Shown in pieces: positions 19,148 to 28,745 of a stretch of 64,000 nucleotides of DNA. The stretch is taken from NCBI GenBank assembly GCA_024235675.1, contig JACKLZ010000002.1, forward strand, positions 804,001 through 868,000. Direction: 5' to 3'. A program made the translations under genes and the position numbers. Below the pieces are notes generated by a model that worked only from the letters and a program-made list of their open reading frames with translations, did no database searches and was not told where the DNA came from. Every line of letters begins with the position of its first letter. Positions within the stretch are counted from its first letter, which is position 1. This DNA comes from Zoogloeaceae bacterium. Its GTDB lineage: Bacteria; Pseudomonadota; Gammaproteobacteria; Burkholderiales; Rhodocyclaceae.

Positions 19148-22100
19148 CTACGCGATCACCGCCGCCGGGCCTTGATCCAGATCGACCGACGGCTTCGGCG
19201 CGCGCATCACCAGCCGGTACAGCAGCGGCACGGCAAACAGTGTGAGCACCGTCGAGAAACCCAGGCCCCACACGATGCTGGCGGCCACCGGCCCCCACAT
19301 CAGCGACTTGCCGCCCAGGCCCACGGCCAGCGAGAACAGGCCGCCGATGGTGGTGGTGGTGGTGATGAGAATCGGCACCACGCGCCGCCGCGCGGCATAC
19401 ACCGCGGCGTGCAGCACGCTCATGCCTTTGCTCAGGCGGTCGTTGGCGGCATCGATGAGCACGATGGCGCTGTTGACGGCGATGCCGGTCAGGGCGATGA
19501 CGCCGTACAGGGTGTACAGCGACATCGGGTTGCCCGACACAAACAAGCCGAGCACCACGCCGGTGAAGGCCAGCGGCACGGTCACCAGAATCAGGATCGG
19601 TTGCCAGTAGCTCTTGAACTGGGTGGCGAGGATCAGGTAGATCAGCCCGACGCCGAAGGCAAACAGCCTGACCATCGAATCCAGGCTCTCCTGGATATCG
19701 TCGAGCTCGCCGGAGAAATCCAGCGCCACGGTCGGGAAGCGCGGCTGCAACTCGGCCCAGGCGGCCTTGAGCCGGTTGTTGGCGGTCACCGTGTCGGTGG
19801 TGTCGGGCGCCAGGTCGGCCTCGACGGTGATCGCCCGGCGCAGCTGGTAGTGGCGGATGTAGCCCTTGGAGATGCGCATCTGCGCGTCGACCAGCTCGCC
19901 CAGCTGCACCTGGCGGCCGTCGCCCAGCGGCACGGTGCGCTGGAGCAGCGCGTCGATATCGCTCAGCGTCTGCGGCCGGGCGCGCACGATCAGGTCGACC
20001 TTTTCGCCATCGACACGCACGCTGGCCAGGGTTTCGCCCTCGCCATACAGGCGCAGCAGGCGCGCCACGGTGGCCGGTTGCACACCGGCACGGGCGAGTT
20101 TTTCGCGGTCGAGGGTGAGGCGCATTTCGGTGCGCCCCGGCACATCGTCGTCGGTCAGGTCCTTCACCCCGTCGATCTTGGCCACCTCGGCCTTGAGCGC
20201 GTCCGAGGCCGAGCGCAGCGTGGCGTAATCGTCGGCTTTCACCTTGACGCTGATCGGCTTGCCCGAGGGCGGCCCGCCCTTCATTTCAAGAAAAGACAGC
20301 TTGGCCTCGCCCGTATGCGCCATCACGGCGCCGCGCAAGCGCTCGATGATCTCGCCGGTAAACGCGCCATCGGACTGGCGCGGCGCCAGCGACACCAGCA
20401 CCTGGCCGTACTGGTCGCCATACAGGGGTTCGGTTTCGGTGAACTTGAGCCCGGCGTAGGCGGTCACGGTGCGCATCTCGGCCGGGTCGAGCTGCTCGCG
20501 GATGGTGTCGGCCACCTTGTCGGCCTGACTCAGCGTGCGCTCCAGCGCCATACCGGCCGGCATGTCCACGTTCACATAAAACAGGCGCATCGAATCGAAG
20601 GCGAAAAACTGCTGCTTGACCACGCCACTGGCCACCATCGCGCCGGCACCGACCACGGTCAGCAAGACCACCAGCAGCGCCAGCTTGGGCCAGCGCATCA
20701 CGCGGATCAGCGCGCGCGAGTAGCGCAGCCGCACCCAATGCGTAAAACGCACCCGACGCGCCTGGCCGGCACTCTCGCCTCCGCCGGCTTTGGGGCGGAT
20801 GCTCAGCACGTGGGTGGGCAAGATCCAGAAGGCCTCAAACAGACTGACGCCGAGCGCCACGGTGACCACAAAGGGCACGACAAACATGAACTTGCCGAGA
20901 ATGCCGGGCAGCAGCATCAGCGGTAAAAAGGCGGCCATGGTAGTGAGCACGGCGCTGGTCACCGGCGCGGCCACTTCGAGCACGCCGTTGATCACCGCCT
21001 CGCGCGCCGGCTCGCCGCGCTGCATGCGGTAGTAGATGGCTTCGATCACCACCACGGCGTCGTCCACCAGCATGCCGAGCGCAATCACCACGCCGAGCAG
21101 CACCGTGAGGTTGAGCGTCGAGCCAATGGCGTTGACCACCAGAAAGGTGCCCGCCAGCGAAAACGGCACGCCGATCCCGACCAGCAGCGCCATGCGCGGG
21201 CCGAGGAAGAGCCAGCACATCACCAGCACCGCAATCAGGCCAAGCAGCGCGTTGGATTCCATGATGCCGATGGCGTTGCGGGTCATGTCGGTCTGGTCGT
21301 CGAGCATCACCAGTTGCACGCCCTGACTTTCGAGCAGCGGATTGCGGGCATTGGCGAAGGCGCGCAGTTCTTCGACCAACGTCAGGGTGTTGACCCGGCT
21401 TTGCTTGGTCACCGACAGCATCACCGCCGGCTGACCGCCCACGCTGACCCGCTGCGTCGTGCGCTCTTGCCCTCGACTGACTTCGGCCACCTCGCCCAGC
21501 GCCACCCGGCCTTGCGGGGTGATCAGCGCCGCCGCCGCCAGCGCGTCGGGGTCGTCGGTCTTGCCTTCGAGGCGCACCAGCCATTCGCGGTCCTGCACCC
21601 GCACCCGGCCGCCCAGCGTGTTGCGGAACCAGCCGAGCACCGAGTCGGACACCTGCACCGGCGACAAGCCGCGCGCCGCCAGCGCCGCCGGATCAAAATC
21701 CACATGCAACTCCGGATCATCCAGCCCCGCGGCGATCACCTTGTCGACGCCCGGCAGGCGTTCGAGGTCTTTCTTGAGATCGAAGGCCGCGCGGCGCAGG
21801 CGTTCATCCAGCGCCGGGCCATACACCGCCAGGATCGCGGTGGGGAAGCCGTTGGAGGTCGTGATCTCGACCACCTGCGGATCGGTCGCCTCGTCGGGCA
21901 ACTCGTCGGAGGCCTTGTTCTGGATCTCGCGGCGCAGGTCGGCGATGCGCTTGTCGAACTCGCGCTCGGACAACTCGTTGAAGCGCACCAGAATCGACGA
22001 CAGATTCTCGCGGCTCGACGAGGACACATACTTGATGTCCTTCACCTGCGCGATGGCGTCTTCGAGCGGCGAGGTCAGCTCCTGCTCCACGTCCTCCGCC

Positions 22101-22267
22101 GACGCCCCTGGCAAGACCGTGACGATGTTCACCCAGTTGAAGTTGATCTCCGGGTCTTGCGCCCGCGGCATCAACACATAGGTGAGCGCGCCGCCAATCA
22201 ACACCAGCGCAAAGGCAATGTTGGCCAGCGGGTGGTTGTCGATCAGCTTGCGATAGAAACCCATCAC
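19148..22267 (-). CDS. RND efflux permease (AcrB/MMPL-type superfamily)
   Basis: The 1039-residue inner-membrane pump has the RND duplicated plan. TM1 lies near the N-terminus (ANIAFALVLIGGALTYVLMP) and a periplasmic loop with GASAEDVEQELTSPLEDAI follows. TM4 carries the proton-relay acidic pair in VIALGMLVDDAVVVIEAI at about residues 396-413, and the second half mirrors the first. Together with the adaptor gene upstream (ATGA overlap at 22264-22267) it forms a tripartite exporter, but no outer-membrane channel gene is present, so it must borrow one. The substrate is not evident from sequence; neighbours suggest metal stress. Confidence 0.93.
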   Translation of the reverse strand: MMGFYRKLIDNHPLANIAFALVLIGGALTYVLMPRAQDPEINFNWVNIVTVLPGASAEDVEQELTSPLEDAIAQVKDIKYVSSSSRENLSSILVRFNELSEREFDKRIADLRREIQNKASDELPDEATDPQVVEITTSNGFPTAILAVYGPALDERLRRAAFDLKKDLERLPGVDKVIAAGLDDPELHVDFDPAALAARGLSPVQVSDSVLGWFRNTLGGRVRVQDREWLVRLEGKTDDPDALAAAALITPQGRVALGEVAEVSRGQERTTQRVSVGGQPAVMLSVTKQSRVNTLTLVEELRAFANARNPLLESQGVQLVMLDDQTDMTRNAIGIMESNALLGLIAVLVMCWLFLGPRMALLVGIGVPFSLAGTFLVVNAIGSTLNLTVLLGVVIALGMLVDDAVVVIEAIYYRMQRGEPAREAVINGVLEVAAPVTSAVLTTMAAFLPLMLLPGILGKFMFVVPFVVTVALGVSLFEAFWILPTHVLSIRPKAGGGESAGQARRVRFTHWVRLRYSRALIRVMRWPKLALLVVLLTVVGAGAMVASGVVKQQFFAFDSMRLFYVNVDMPAGMALERTLSQADKVADTIREQLDPAEMRTVTAYAGLKFTETEPLYGDQYGQVLVSLAPRQSDGAFTGEIIERLRGAVMAHTGEAKLSFLEMKGGPPSGKPISVKVKADDYATLRSASDALKAEVAKIDGVKDLTDDDVPGRTEMRLTLDREKLARAGVQPATVARLLRLYGEGETLASVRVDGEKVDLIVRARPQTLSDIDALLQRTVPLGDGRQVQLGELVDAQMRISKGYIRHYQLRRAITVEADLAPDTTDTVTANNRLKAAWAELQPRFPTVALDFSGELDDIQESLDSMVRLFAFGVGLIYLILATQFKSYWQPILILVTVPLAFTGVVLGLFVSGNPMSLYTLYGVIALTGIAVNSAIVLIDAANDRLSKGMSVLHAAVYAARRRVVPILITTTTTIGGLFSLAVGLGGKSLMWGPVAASIVWGLGFSTVLTLFAVPLLYRLVMRAPKPSVDLDQGPAAVIA

Positions 22268-23259
22268 TGCGCCGCCCCAGCGCGCTTGAGGCCGATCTGG
22301 AAGCGGCCTTCGTCAACCACCGGCAGCGTGGCGGGCCAGTCGGTCGGCACCCGCACCGGGCGGCCCTGCTGGGCTTCGGTCAGGGGGCGGAAGACCGGCG
22401 CGTCGCCGGTCATCACATACACGCCAAAAGCACCGTCGCGCTGTTGCACATAGGCCGGCGGCAACATCGGCCGCTCGCCCTGCCAGCGCACCTCGCCGGC
22501 CAGACCGATCGGCATCGGGCGGGTCGGCGCAAAGATCACGTCCTGCGCCTGCGCGACGCGATCGACCAGTGGCGACACGCGCACCAACCTGAGCGGCACC
22601 TCCAGCCCCGCCGCGTCGAGCACCCAGGCCTTGGCCGCGCGCACGCTGGCAATCTGCGACACCGGCACACTGGCACGCACCTCCGGCGTGGCGGTTGCGG
22701 CCAGCACCAGAATCGGCATGCCCGGCGACACGTAATCACCCACGCTGGCCAGCCGCGACCTGATCACGCCGTCAAAAGGCGCGGTAAGCGTGGTGCGCGA
22801 CAGCGCCAGCTCGGCGGCGGCGAGTCCCTGCCGCGTTACTGCCAGCTCGTTCTTGCGCACCGCCAGCTCGGTCTCCTTCACCCGCAAGGCGTCGGCGCTC
22901 AGAAACTCGCGCTTGGCCAGCATCCGATTCTGCGCCAGCTGCGTTTCGGCCAGGCGTAGCTGGCTGGCCACCAGCGCGACCTGCGCCTTGGCGCGATCAC
23001 GTTCGATACGGTATTCGCTATCATTCAGCGCCAGCAGCGTCGCGCCGCGCTTGACAGTCTCGCCGACGCGCACCGGCAAGGTCTTGATGCGCCCGGACAC
23101 CGCCGTGCCCAGCTGCGCTTCATCCAGCGGATTGGCCGTGGCATTGACGCGATAGACCGGATACACCGCCAGCTCGGACAGCGGCCGGGTGGTCAGTTCG
23201 GCGGCCTGCACCGCGAAGGACAGCAGGGCAAGGAGCGCAAGAAGGCGTGAAATCGTCAT
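22264..23259 (-). CDS. RND periplasmic adaptor (membrane fusion protein)
   Basis: The 331-residue protein has a signal peptide (LLALLALLSFAVQA), a lipoyl/barrel-sandwich half-motif (SGRIKTLPVRVGETVKRGATLLALND), a coiled-coil hairpin at about residues 80-140, the second half (RTTLTAPFDGVIRSRLASVGDYVSPGMPILVLA) and a beta-barrel domain. It bridges the RND pump to an outer-membrane channel. The ATG at 23259 starts the signal peptide. First gene of the operon. Confidence 0.92.
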   Translation of the reverse strand: MTISRLLALLALLSFAVQAAELTTRPLSELAVYPVYRVNATANPLDEAQLGTAVSGRIKTLPVRVGETVKRGATLLALNDSEYRIERDRAKAQVALVASQLRLAETQLAQNRMLAKREFLSADALRVKETELAVRKNELAVTRQGLAAAELALSRTTLTAPFDGVIRSRLASVGDYVSPGMPILVLAATATPEVRASVPVSQIASVRAAKAWVLDAAGLEVPLRLVRVSPLVDRVAQAQDVIFAPTRPMPIGLAGEVRWQGERPMLPPAYVQQRDGAFGVYVMTGDAPVFRPLTEAQQGRPVRVPTDWPATLPVVDEGRFQIGLKRAGAAQ

Positions 23260-23346
23260 GTGGCATGTGTCCGGCAAACAAGGCCGGCACGTCCCGTCAC
23301 TTAAAGCGCAGAGTTTAGCGCGCTCGCATGGCATGCGCGGGGACAA

Positions 23347-24120
23347 TCACCCCGCCGGCCGCCAGCTCAATCCACTCACGGTGTCCGCCCGCGGCTTGTA
23401 CTCGCAACCGATCCAGCCGGTGTAGCCGAGGGCGTCGATATGCCGGAACAGAAAGGGGAAATTGATCTCACCCGTGCCCGGCTCATGCCGCCCCGGCGTG
23501 TCGGCCAGTTGCATATGCCCGATCATCGGCAGGTAACGCGACAGCGTATTGGCCAGTTCGCCCTCCATGCGCTGCGCGTGGTAGATGTCGTACTGAATGA
23601 ACAGGTTCTCGGCCCCCACGGCAGCCACGATCTGCGCCGCCTGCTCGGTACGGGTGAGAAAGAAGCCGGGGATATCGAAGCTGTTGATCGGCTCGATCAG
23701 CAGCCTCAATCCCGCCGCATCGAGTGCACCGGCGGCAAAGCGCAGGTTGTCGATGAAGGTCGCCAGCGCACGCTCGGGGTCCACGCCCTCGGGCCGGATG
23801 CCGGCCAGACAGTTGAGCTGCGGGCAGCCCAGCGCCAGCGCGTAGTCGATGCCACGACCCACGCCATCCTGAAACTCGCCGACGCGGTCCGGGTGGCAGG
23901 CAATGCCGCGCTCACCGGCATCCCAATCGCCCGGCGGCAGGTTGTGCAGCACCTGCACCAGCGCATTGGCCTGCAAAGCCTCGGCCAGTTGCGCCGCCGG
24001 CCAGGCGTAGGGAAACAGATATTCAACGCCTTTGAACCCGGCGCCTGCGGCGGCCGCGAAGCGGTCGATAAAGGCGTGCTCGTTAAACAGCAGCGTCAGG
24101 TTGGCGGCAAATTTCGGCAT
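23347..24120 (-). CDS. hyi: Hydroxypyruvate isomerase
   Basis: The 257-residue cytosolic TIM-barrel protein matches the Hyi/OtnI family: MPKFAANLTLLFNEH at the start, LIEPINSFDIPGFFLTRTEQAA (metal-ligand Glu near residue 142), FIQYDIYHAQRMEG, and the end region GYTGWIGCEYKPRADT. It interconverts hydroxypyruvate and tartronate semialdehyde. That product is the substrate of the GlxR/GarR-type reductase family, two members of which lie at 88-1844, so the genes could serve one glyoxylate route even though they are not adjacent. Confidence 0.9.
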   Translation of the reverse strand: MPKFAANLTLLFNEHAFIDRFAAAAGAGFKGVEYLFPYAWPAAQLAEALQANALVQVLHNLPPGDWDAGERGIACHPDRVGEFQDGVGRGIDYALALGCPQLNCLAGIRPEGVDPERALATFIDNLRFAAGALDAAGLRLLIEPINSFDIPGFFLTRTEQAAQIVAAVGAENLFIQYDIYHAQRMEGELANTLSRYLPMIGHMQLADTPGRHEPGTGEINFPFLFRHIDALGYTGWIGCEYKPRADTVSGLSWRPAG

Positions 24121-24189
24121 GGTGGCGGTCCGGCGACGGTGGCGATCGCTGCCAGCATAGCCGGCGCGCCGCCCGTGCGAAAGCCGGTC

Positions 24190-25122
24190 TCAGCCGCGTC
24201 GTGGCTTCTTGCGTGGCGGTGCCGCAACCACGCCCGCCGGCTGCGCGGCAGCGCTAATGGCAACAATCGCCGGATGGGTCAGCTTGCGCTCGGTGGTGAT
24301 GCCGTAAGTCTGCTCGATCAGTCCCGGAATCTCGCCCACCACGACCACACCGTACTGCGCCTGAACGTCCGGCGCCACCGCGCTGGGTGCGCAAAAGAAT
24401 CCCGCCCCCGCGCCGCCAAAGGCCTTGAGCAGCGCGCTGTCGTCGAACTCACCCACAATCTGCGGACGCAAGCGCTCGGCCTCGAACCACTGCATCAAGG
24501 GCACGCGCACCGCCACGTCTTCGCCCGGCAGCAAGAAGGGCGCCTCGTCCAGACAGCGCGGGAAGTCGCCGGAAAACCTGGCCAGCAGTGCCGGCATCGC
24601 CATCACGGTCAGTCGGCTCTCTCCCAGCAAATGGCTGTAGGCCCGCACGTTGTAGCGCGCCGGCATCGGTCGGTCGGCAATCACCATGTCGAGGTGATGC
24701 ACCGACAATTCCGCCAGCAAGGGCGCCAGCCGCCCCTCACGGCACACCAGGCGCACCGGCGCATCGAGCGTCAGCGTCGGCGCCACCAGGCGGTAAGCCA
24801 TCTGCTTGGGCACCGAGTCTGCAATGCCGACACGAAAGGGGGGCGCCTGTGCGGCATGGGCGTCGTGCAGCACATCGAGCAACTCATCGCCGAGCGCGAA
24901 GATCTCCTCCGCGTAGCGCAAAATGCGCTGGCCGGCCTCGGTCACCACCAGGCGCCGCCCGGTGCGTTGAAACAAGCCCACGCCCAGACGCTCTTCAAAC
25001 GCCGAGATCTGCCCGCTGATCGACTGCGGCGTCAAGTGCAGTTGCTCACTCGCGCGGGCAATGCTGCCTGCCTTGGCCACCATCCAGAAGTAGCGCAAAT
25101 GTTTGTAGTTGAGCGTCGTCAT
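24190..25122 (-). CDS. nhaR: LysR-family transcriptional regulator, NhaR type
   Basis: The 310-residue regulator begins LNYKHLRYFWMVAKAGSIARASEQLHLTPQSISGQI, the N-terminal winged helix typical of NhaR-type LysR proteins, followed by the substrate-binding fold. NhaR activates Na+/H+ antiporter genes in E. coli. No nhaA lies next to it here, but it is divergent from a Bax-inhibitor-1 gene, which it may control. A basic tail ends the protein (PRKKPRRG). Confidence 0.88.
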   Translation of the reverse strand: MTTLNYKHLRYFWMVAKAGSIARASEQLHLTPQSISGQISAFEERLGVGLFQRTGRRLVVTEAGQRILRYAEEIFALGDELLDVLHDAHAAQAPPFRVGIADSVPKQMAYRLVAPTLTLDAPVRLVCREGRLAPLLAELSVHHLDMVIADRPMPARYNVRAYSHLLGESRLTVMAMPALLARFSGDFPRCLDEAPFLLPGEDVAVRVPLMQWFEAERLRPQIVGEFDDSALLKAFGGAGAGFFCAPSAVAPDVQAQYGVVVVGEIPGLIEQTYGITTERKLTHPAIVAISAAAQPAGVVAAPPRKKPRRG

Positions 25123-25170
25123 GGCGCAAACACCTCGTAAATTTCGATCAACACATGAACTTTATTCGAT

Positions 25171-25199
25171 TTGTTCGTACCAATCACTACGACTACACT
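25171..25199 (+). promoter_or_regulatory. Sigma-70-type promoter for the Bax-inhibitor-1 gene
   Basis: TTGTTC at 25171-25176 and TACACT at 25194-25199 are separated by an ideal 17 bp. Transcription would start about 25206, giving a leader of roughly 80 bases that includes a small hairpin (25225-25239). The region is AT-rich compared with its surroundings. Confidence 0.55.
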
Positions 25200-25288
25200 G
25201 CAACGCGTAGAAACGGCTTTTAAGCGAGGCTTCGCCTCGGGCGACCCGCCAGCCGGCAACAAACAACAGAACCTTAACGGAGCGCACC

Positions 25289-25966
25289 ATGAACCGCACT
25301 TCCCCCTTCCCCACCGACATTGGTCGCGGCCAGCAAACGTCTGTGCTGGCGACCAACAAGGTCATCCGCAACACCTACATGCTGTTGTCGGTCACCCTGC
25401 TGTTTTCGGCCCTGACCGCCGGCGTATCGATGGCGCTGGCCCTGCCGCATCCGGGCATGATCATCACCCTGGTCGGCTACTTCGGCCTGCTGTTCCTGAC
25501 CTCCAAGCTGCGTAACAGCGCCGGCGGCATTCTGGCTGTGTTCGCGCTGACCGGCTTCATGGGGTACACCCTGGGCCCGATCATCAGCCACTACCTCAAC
25601 ATGCCCAACGGCACGCAAACCGTCATGACCGCCATGGGCGCCACCGGCGCCATCTTCCTCGGGCTGTCGGCCTACGCGCTGACCACCCGCAAGGACTTCT
25701 CCTACATGGGCGGCTTCCTGATGGTTGGCATCATCGTCGCCTTCCTGGCCGGCCTTGGCGCGATCTTCTTCAGCATCCCGGCACTGTCGCTGACCGTGTC
25801 TGCGGCCTTCGTGCTGCTGATGTCGGGCCTCATCCTGTATGAGACCTCCAACATCATCCACGGTGGCGAAACCAACTACATCATGGCCACGGTGACGCTC
25901 TTCGTGTCGATCTTCAACCTCTTCACCAGCCTGCTGCACCTGCTGGGCTTCATGAACGACGACTGA
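25289..25966 (+). CDS. Bax inhibitor-1 / YccA family membrane protein
   Basis: The 225-residue protein has about seven membrane segments and the BI-1 family signatures LYETSNIIHGGETNYIMATVTLFVSIFNLF near the C-terminus, ending LLGFMNDD. Bacterial members (YccA, YbhL) sit in the inner membrane; YccA modulates FtsH proteolysis and others leak Ca2+ in a pH-dependent way. A terminator follows directly, so it is monocistronic. Confidence 0.92.
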   Translation: MNRTSPFPTDIGRGQQTSVLATNKVIRNTYMLLSVTLLFSALTAGVSMALALPHPGMIITLVGYFGLLFLTSKLRNSAGGILAVFALTGFMGYTLGPIISHYLNMPNGTQTVMTAMGATGAIFLGLSAYALTTRKDFSYMGGFLMVGIIVAFLAGLGAIFFSIPALSLTVSAAFVLLMSGLILYETSNIIHGGETNYIMATVTLFVSIFNLFTSLLHLLGFMNDD

Positions 25967-25988
25967 TCCCTGCACCGTGTGAACGGAA

Positions 25989-26017
25989 ACGGGCAAGCCT
26001 TCAGGCTTGCCCGTTTT
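25989..26017 (+). terminator. Rho-independent terminator
   Basis: GGGCAAGCCT (25991-26000) and AGGCTTGCCC (26003-26012) form a perfect 10-bp stem with a 2-nt gap (effectively a 4-6 nt loop), followed by GTTTTT. It ends the Bax-inhibitor-1 transcript and faces the convergent minus-strand island. Confidence 0.9.
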
Positions 26018-26045
26018 TCATTCCAAAACGCTTCCCTGCATCGCC

Positions 26046-26756
26046 TTAGTCCGAACGCTCGAAGCGCCAGCCATCTTGCCCATTCTCGCGAACACTCACG
26101 AGCGAGATCGGCGCCGACGCGGCCGTGTCGATTCGGAAACGCACTTCGACAAACGCCGACGGAATCAACCTGCCCGGCAAAAACAGAATATGCGCGGTCT
26201 TCGTCCCCTTGGGTACATCGAACCACTGTTGCGACACCTGCATTTTCGGATAACTGACGCCGATGCGCTCGGGCCGCGCGCCAGCCCATTCGCCTTGCTC
26301 GCGCATCTCGAAAGCCAGTAAACCACCCGAGCCAGTCAGGCCGGTTCGTGGCGCCCCTTGAGCGTACTGCGCCGTAATCTCGATGTTGCGCCAAGTCATT
26401 CCGAGCTCGGGGCTCTCCACCCGCACCACCAAATCGACCGGCCGCTCGGGGTCGCCTTCGAAACGGTCATTGACCGGTGCCCCCCATTCAAAACGCGGCT
26501 CGGGTCGTACATCGGATACCAGCACGATGCGACCATCTTCGACCCGCCAAACCCCCTCCGCCGACTGCTGTTGAGCGCCATAGGCAATGCCATAGGTGAA
26601 GCGCCCGTCGGCCGACAAGCGCAACTCGGCCGCTGTTTCTCGAACGCGCTGCAAGGTGTAAAGGCCTTCCAGTTCAGCCACGGTCGGCGCCGCGCCAGCC
26701 GTGCCACCGCCCAGGGCCAACAACGCGCAAAGCGCGCGCAAGGTGATCGTCTTCAT
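26046..26756 (-). CDS. Exported protein of unknown function at the end of the T6SS island
   Basis: The 236-residue protein has a signal peptide (LCALLALGGGTAGA) and a mostly beta-rich mature part: LSADGRFTYGIAYGAQQQSAEGVWRVEDGRIVLVSD resembles small lipocalin/META-like exported folds, without a firm family. It lies 15 bp after the intact phospholipase gene in the same direction. It could be a periplasmic immunity or accessory protein of that effector, but only context supports this. Confidence 0.75.
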   Translation of the reverse strand: MKTITLRALCALLALGGGTAGAAPTVAELEGLYTLQRVRETAAELRLSADGRFTYGIAYGAQQQSAEGVWRVEDGRIVLVSDVRPEPRFEWGAPVNDRFEGDPERPVDLVVRVESPELGMTWRNIEITAQYAQGAPRTGLTGSGGLLAFEMREQGEWAGARPERIGVSYPKMQVSQQWFDVPKGTKTAHILFLPGRLIPSAFVEVRFRIDTAASAPISLVSVRENGQDGWRFERSD

Positions 26757-26771
26757 GAAAGCACACCTGTC

Positions 26772-28745
26772 TCAGGCCGCACGGCGATTGGGATTGAAGT
26801 CGCCAATGGCGGCATATTTAAACTTGTTGTCGCCCCCGGCATAGATCACGCGCGGGTCTGACGGCAAGGTCGCATCGGTGGCAAAGCCCGCCAGCGAGTC
26901 GTGCACATAGCGGTCAAAAAATGCCACCACATCCGCATCGAGCGTCTCGCCACGCACAAACTGCGCCTCGTAGGCCTCGACCAGATTCTTGTAATGCGGC
27001 CGCAAGCTCAGTGTGGGGTGAAGCCGGTGATGCGCGACAATGCGCTCCGCATCACGCAGCAGGCGCGCATCGTAGGTCGCCATATTGGTCAGCAAGCCGC
27101 TGTCGTTGGCATAAGTATCGAGCCGTGCCTTCTCGCGCAGGTAGGCATCCTGCGCCTGTGCCTCGGCGGCACGGGCAATGTCCCGCACCTCCGACACATC
27201 GTGCGGTATCGCCGCGCCCGTGCGCATCCGCGTCTGCTCCGCCAGGTTGTAGCGCTCGTTGGCCCGCATCGCCGACAACCGGGCACGCTGGTAAGCATGG
27301 TTGCGCTCCCACACCGAACGCTCCAGCGTCGCCCGCTCACGCGCGAAGCCCCGCTCCCGCACCGGAACGGTCTGCTGATCCGGGCCGTTACCCCGCTGCT
27401 GCCGGCGAATGCTGAAAAAGCGCCAGCGCAGGAACAACGCCGCATGCGCCAGCACTTCACGGCCGATATCGCGGCCACCGCTGCCGGAATGCTTCAGGTA
27501 CCGCTGGAAGTGCGCGTTGAGTTCGGCGAACTTGGCTGCGGATTCGTCATCGAGGGCGAAGGAGCGAGGAAAAACAGACGGCATATCAGACGCTGACATA
27601 GCACTGAGAGACCGTATCGGCACCCCGCTCCTAAGTGCCTCCGCATGCATCGCCCGCAACGGAATCAGGCTCAGCATGTCTCCCGAGTGCGGGCTGCGCG
27701 CTCCTTCGCCGGGCTGATAGCCGCCGCCCACATCGGAGTGGGCACCGGGATACACCATCTCACTGCACCCCACGGGATAACGCGTACCGTCGAGCACGCT
27801 ATCGACGGGAAACGAATTGCGAAACTCATGCCCCGCCACCATGTGCACACACCGGCTCACCAGGCCCGGCACCCGCAGCCCATCGGCCCAGGCGGCATGC
27901 CCGTCGAAGGCGCCCGGCGCGGGGTCTGCCCCCGGATCGCCGAAAGCCATGGACAGAATGTCATTCGCTCCGAGATCGCCCCGCACCTTCAGCGTGGTCT
28001 CGATGTCGTACACCCCGGTCGAAGTCGCCCCCGGCGTATTGTTGGCGCTCATCGGCAAGCCCACCGAGGCCACGGTGTCAAACAAGCCGAGAAAGATCAC
28101 CTCGATCGGCGCGCTGTTCGCCTTCAGCCGCCACTGGCCCGACGCCACGTCGCAGCGCGCCGCCAACTCGCGAACAAACGCTCGCGCCAAAGTGGCCCCG
28201 CGCGAAAACCCGAACACGCTGACGCGAATCGAACGGATCTTGTTGGTCGGGTTGTTGGCGCGCAGTTCGGCCTTGCGGATCGCCTCGTCGAAACGGGCGA
28301 AGGCCCAATCGAGCCGCTCCTGCCCCATGTGGCCAAAACCCAGGCCACGCGTCGTATGCCCGACGTCACCAATGTCTTTGAAGTAGGTGCCGATGCCGGG
28401 GATGTAGAACGAGTAGCGCCCGACCACCGCATCGTCATCCAGACGGCTCAAAAACAGACGCGCCACATTGCTGTGTTGCATCGTGCCAACGTCGGCTTCC
28501 AGATTGTTGCCGGTCCCGTCAAAGAAGAAACTCAGTGTCAGGCATTGCTGGCACGACCCCACGGGCGGTGCCACCGCGTGTGCATCGCGCACCGCCGCCG
28601 CATTGCCGGCTGCACCGCGGACCGAGCTGTGCACCTGTATCGCCGGCTCGGTGCCAGCGGCATCAATGCGCGTACCGGCGGCGGCAAAGGCAAGCGCCCC
28701 TTCGCGTTGAGTCAGGGGGGTGTGATTGTGCTTAGTAGTAACCAT
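26772..28745 (-). CDS. Type VI phospholipase effector, Tle1-like (DUF2235), intact copy
   Basis: The 657-residue protein has the DUF2235 alpha/beta-hydrolase signature: SFFFDGTGNN near residues 72-81 and nucleophile elbow VFGFSRGAT with Ser at 181. The likely catalytic Asp is at 223 (FLGLFDTVASVGLP) and the likely His at 336 (YPGAHSDVGGGY). A charged helical C-terminal half follows. Tle1 proteins are T6SS-delivered phospholipases that attack membranes of rival cells from the periplasm. The ATG at 28745 overlaps the end of the upstream DUF3304 lipoprotein gene by 14 bp; an in-frame start 7 codons earlier is less likely. There is no signal peptide, as expected for a T6SS cargo. Confidence 0.88.
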   Translation of the reverse strand: MVTTKHNHTPLTQREGALAFAAAGTRIDAAGTEPAIQVHSSVRGAAGNAAAVRDAHAVAPPVGSCQQCLTLSFFFDGTGNNLEADVGTMQHSNVARLFLSRLDDDAVVGRYSFYIPGIGTYFKDIGDVGHTTRGLGFGHMGQERLDWAFARFDEAIRKAELRANNPTNKIRSIRVSVFGFSRGATLARAFVRELAARCDVASGQWRLKANSAPIEVIFLGLFDTVASVGLPMSANNTPGATSTGVYDIETTLKVRGDLGANDILSMAFGDPGADPAPGAFDGHAAWADGLRVPGLVSRCVHMVAGHEFRNSFPVDSVLDGTRYPVGCSEMVYPGAHSDVGGGYQPGEGARSPHSGDMLSLIPLRAMHAEALRSGVPIRSLSAMSASDMPSVFPRSFALDDESAAKFAELNAHFQRYLKHSGSGGRDIGREVLAHAALFLRWRFFSIRRQQRGNGPDQQTVPVRERGFARERATLERSVWERNHAYQRARLSAMRANERYNLAEQTRMRTGAAIPHDVSEVRDIARAAEAQAQDAYLREKARLDTYANDSGLLTNMATYDARLLRDAERIVAHHRLHPTLSLRPHYKNLVEAYEAQFVRGETLDADVVAFFDRYVHDSLAGFATDATLPSDPRVIYAGGDNKFKYAAIGDFNPNRRAA

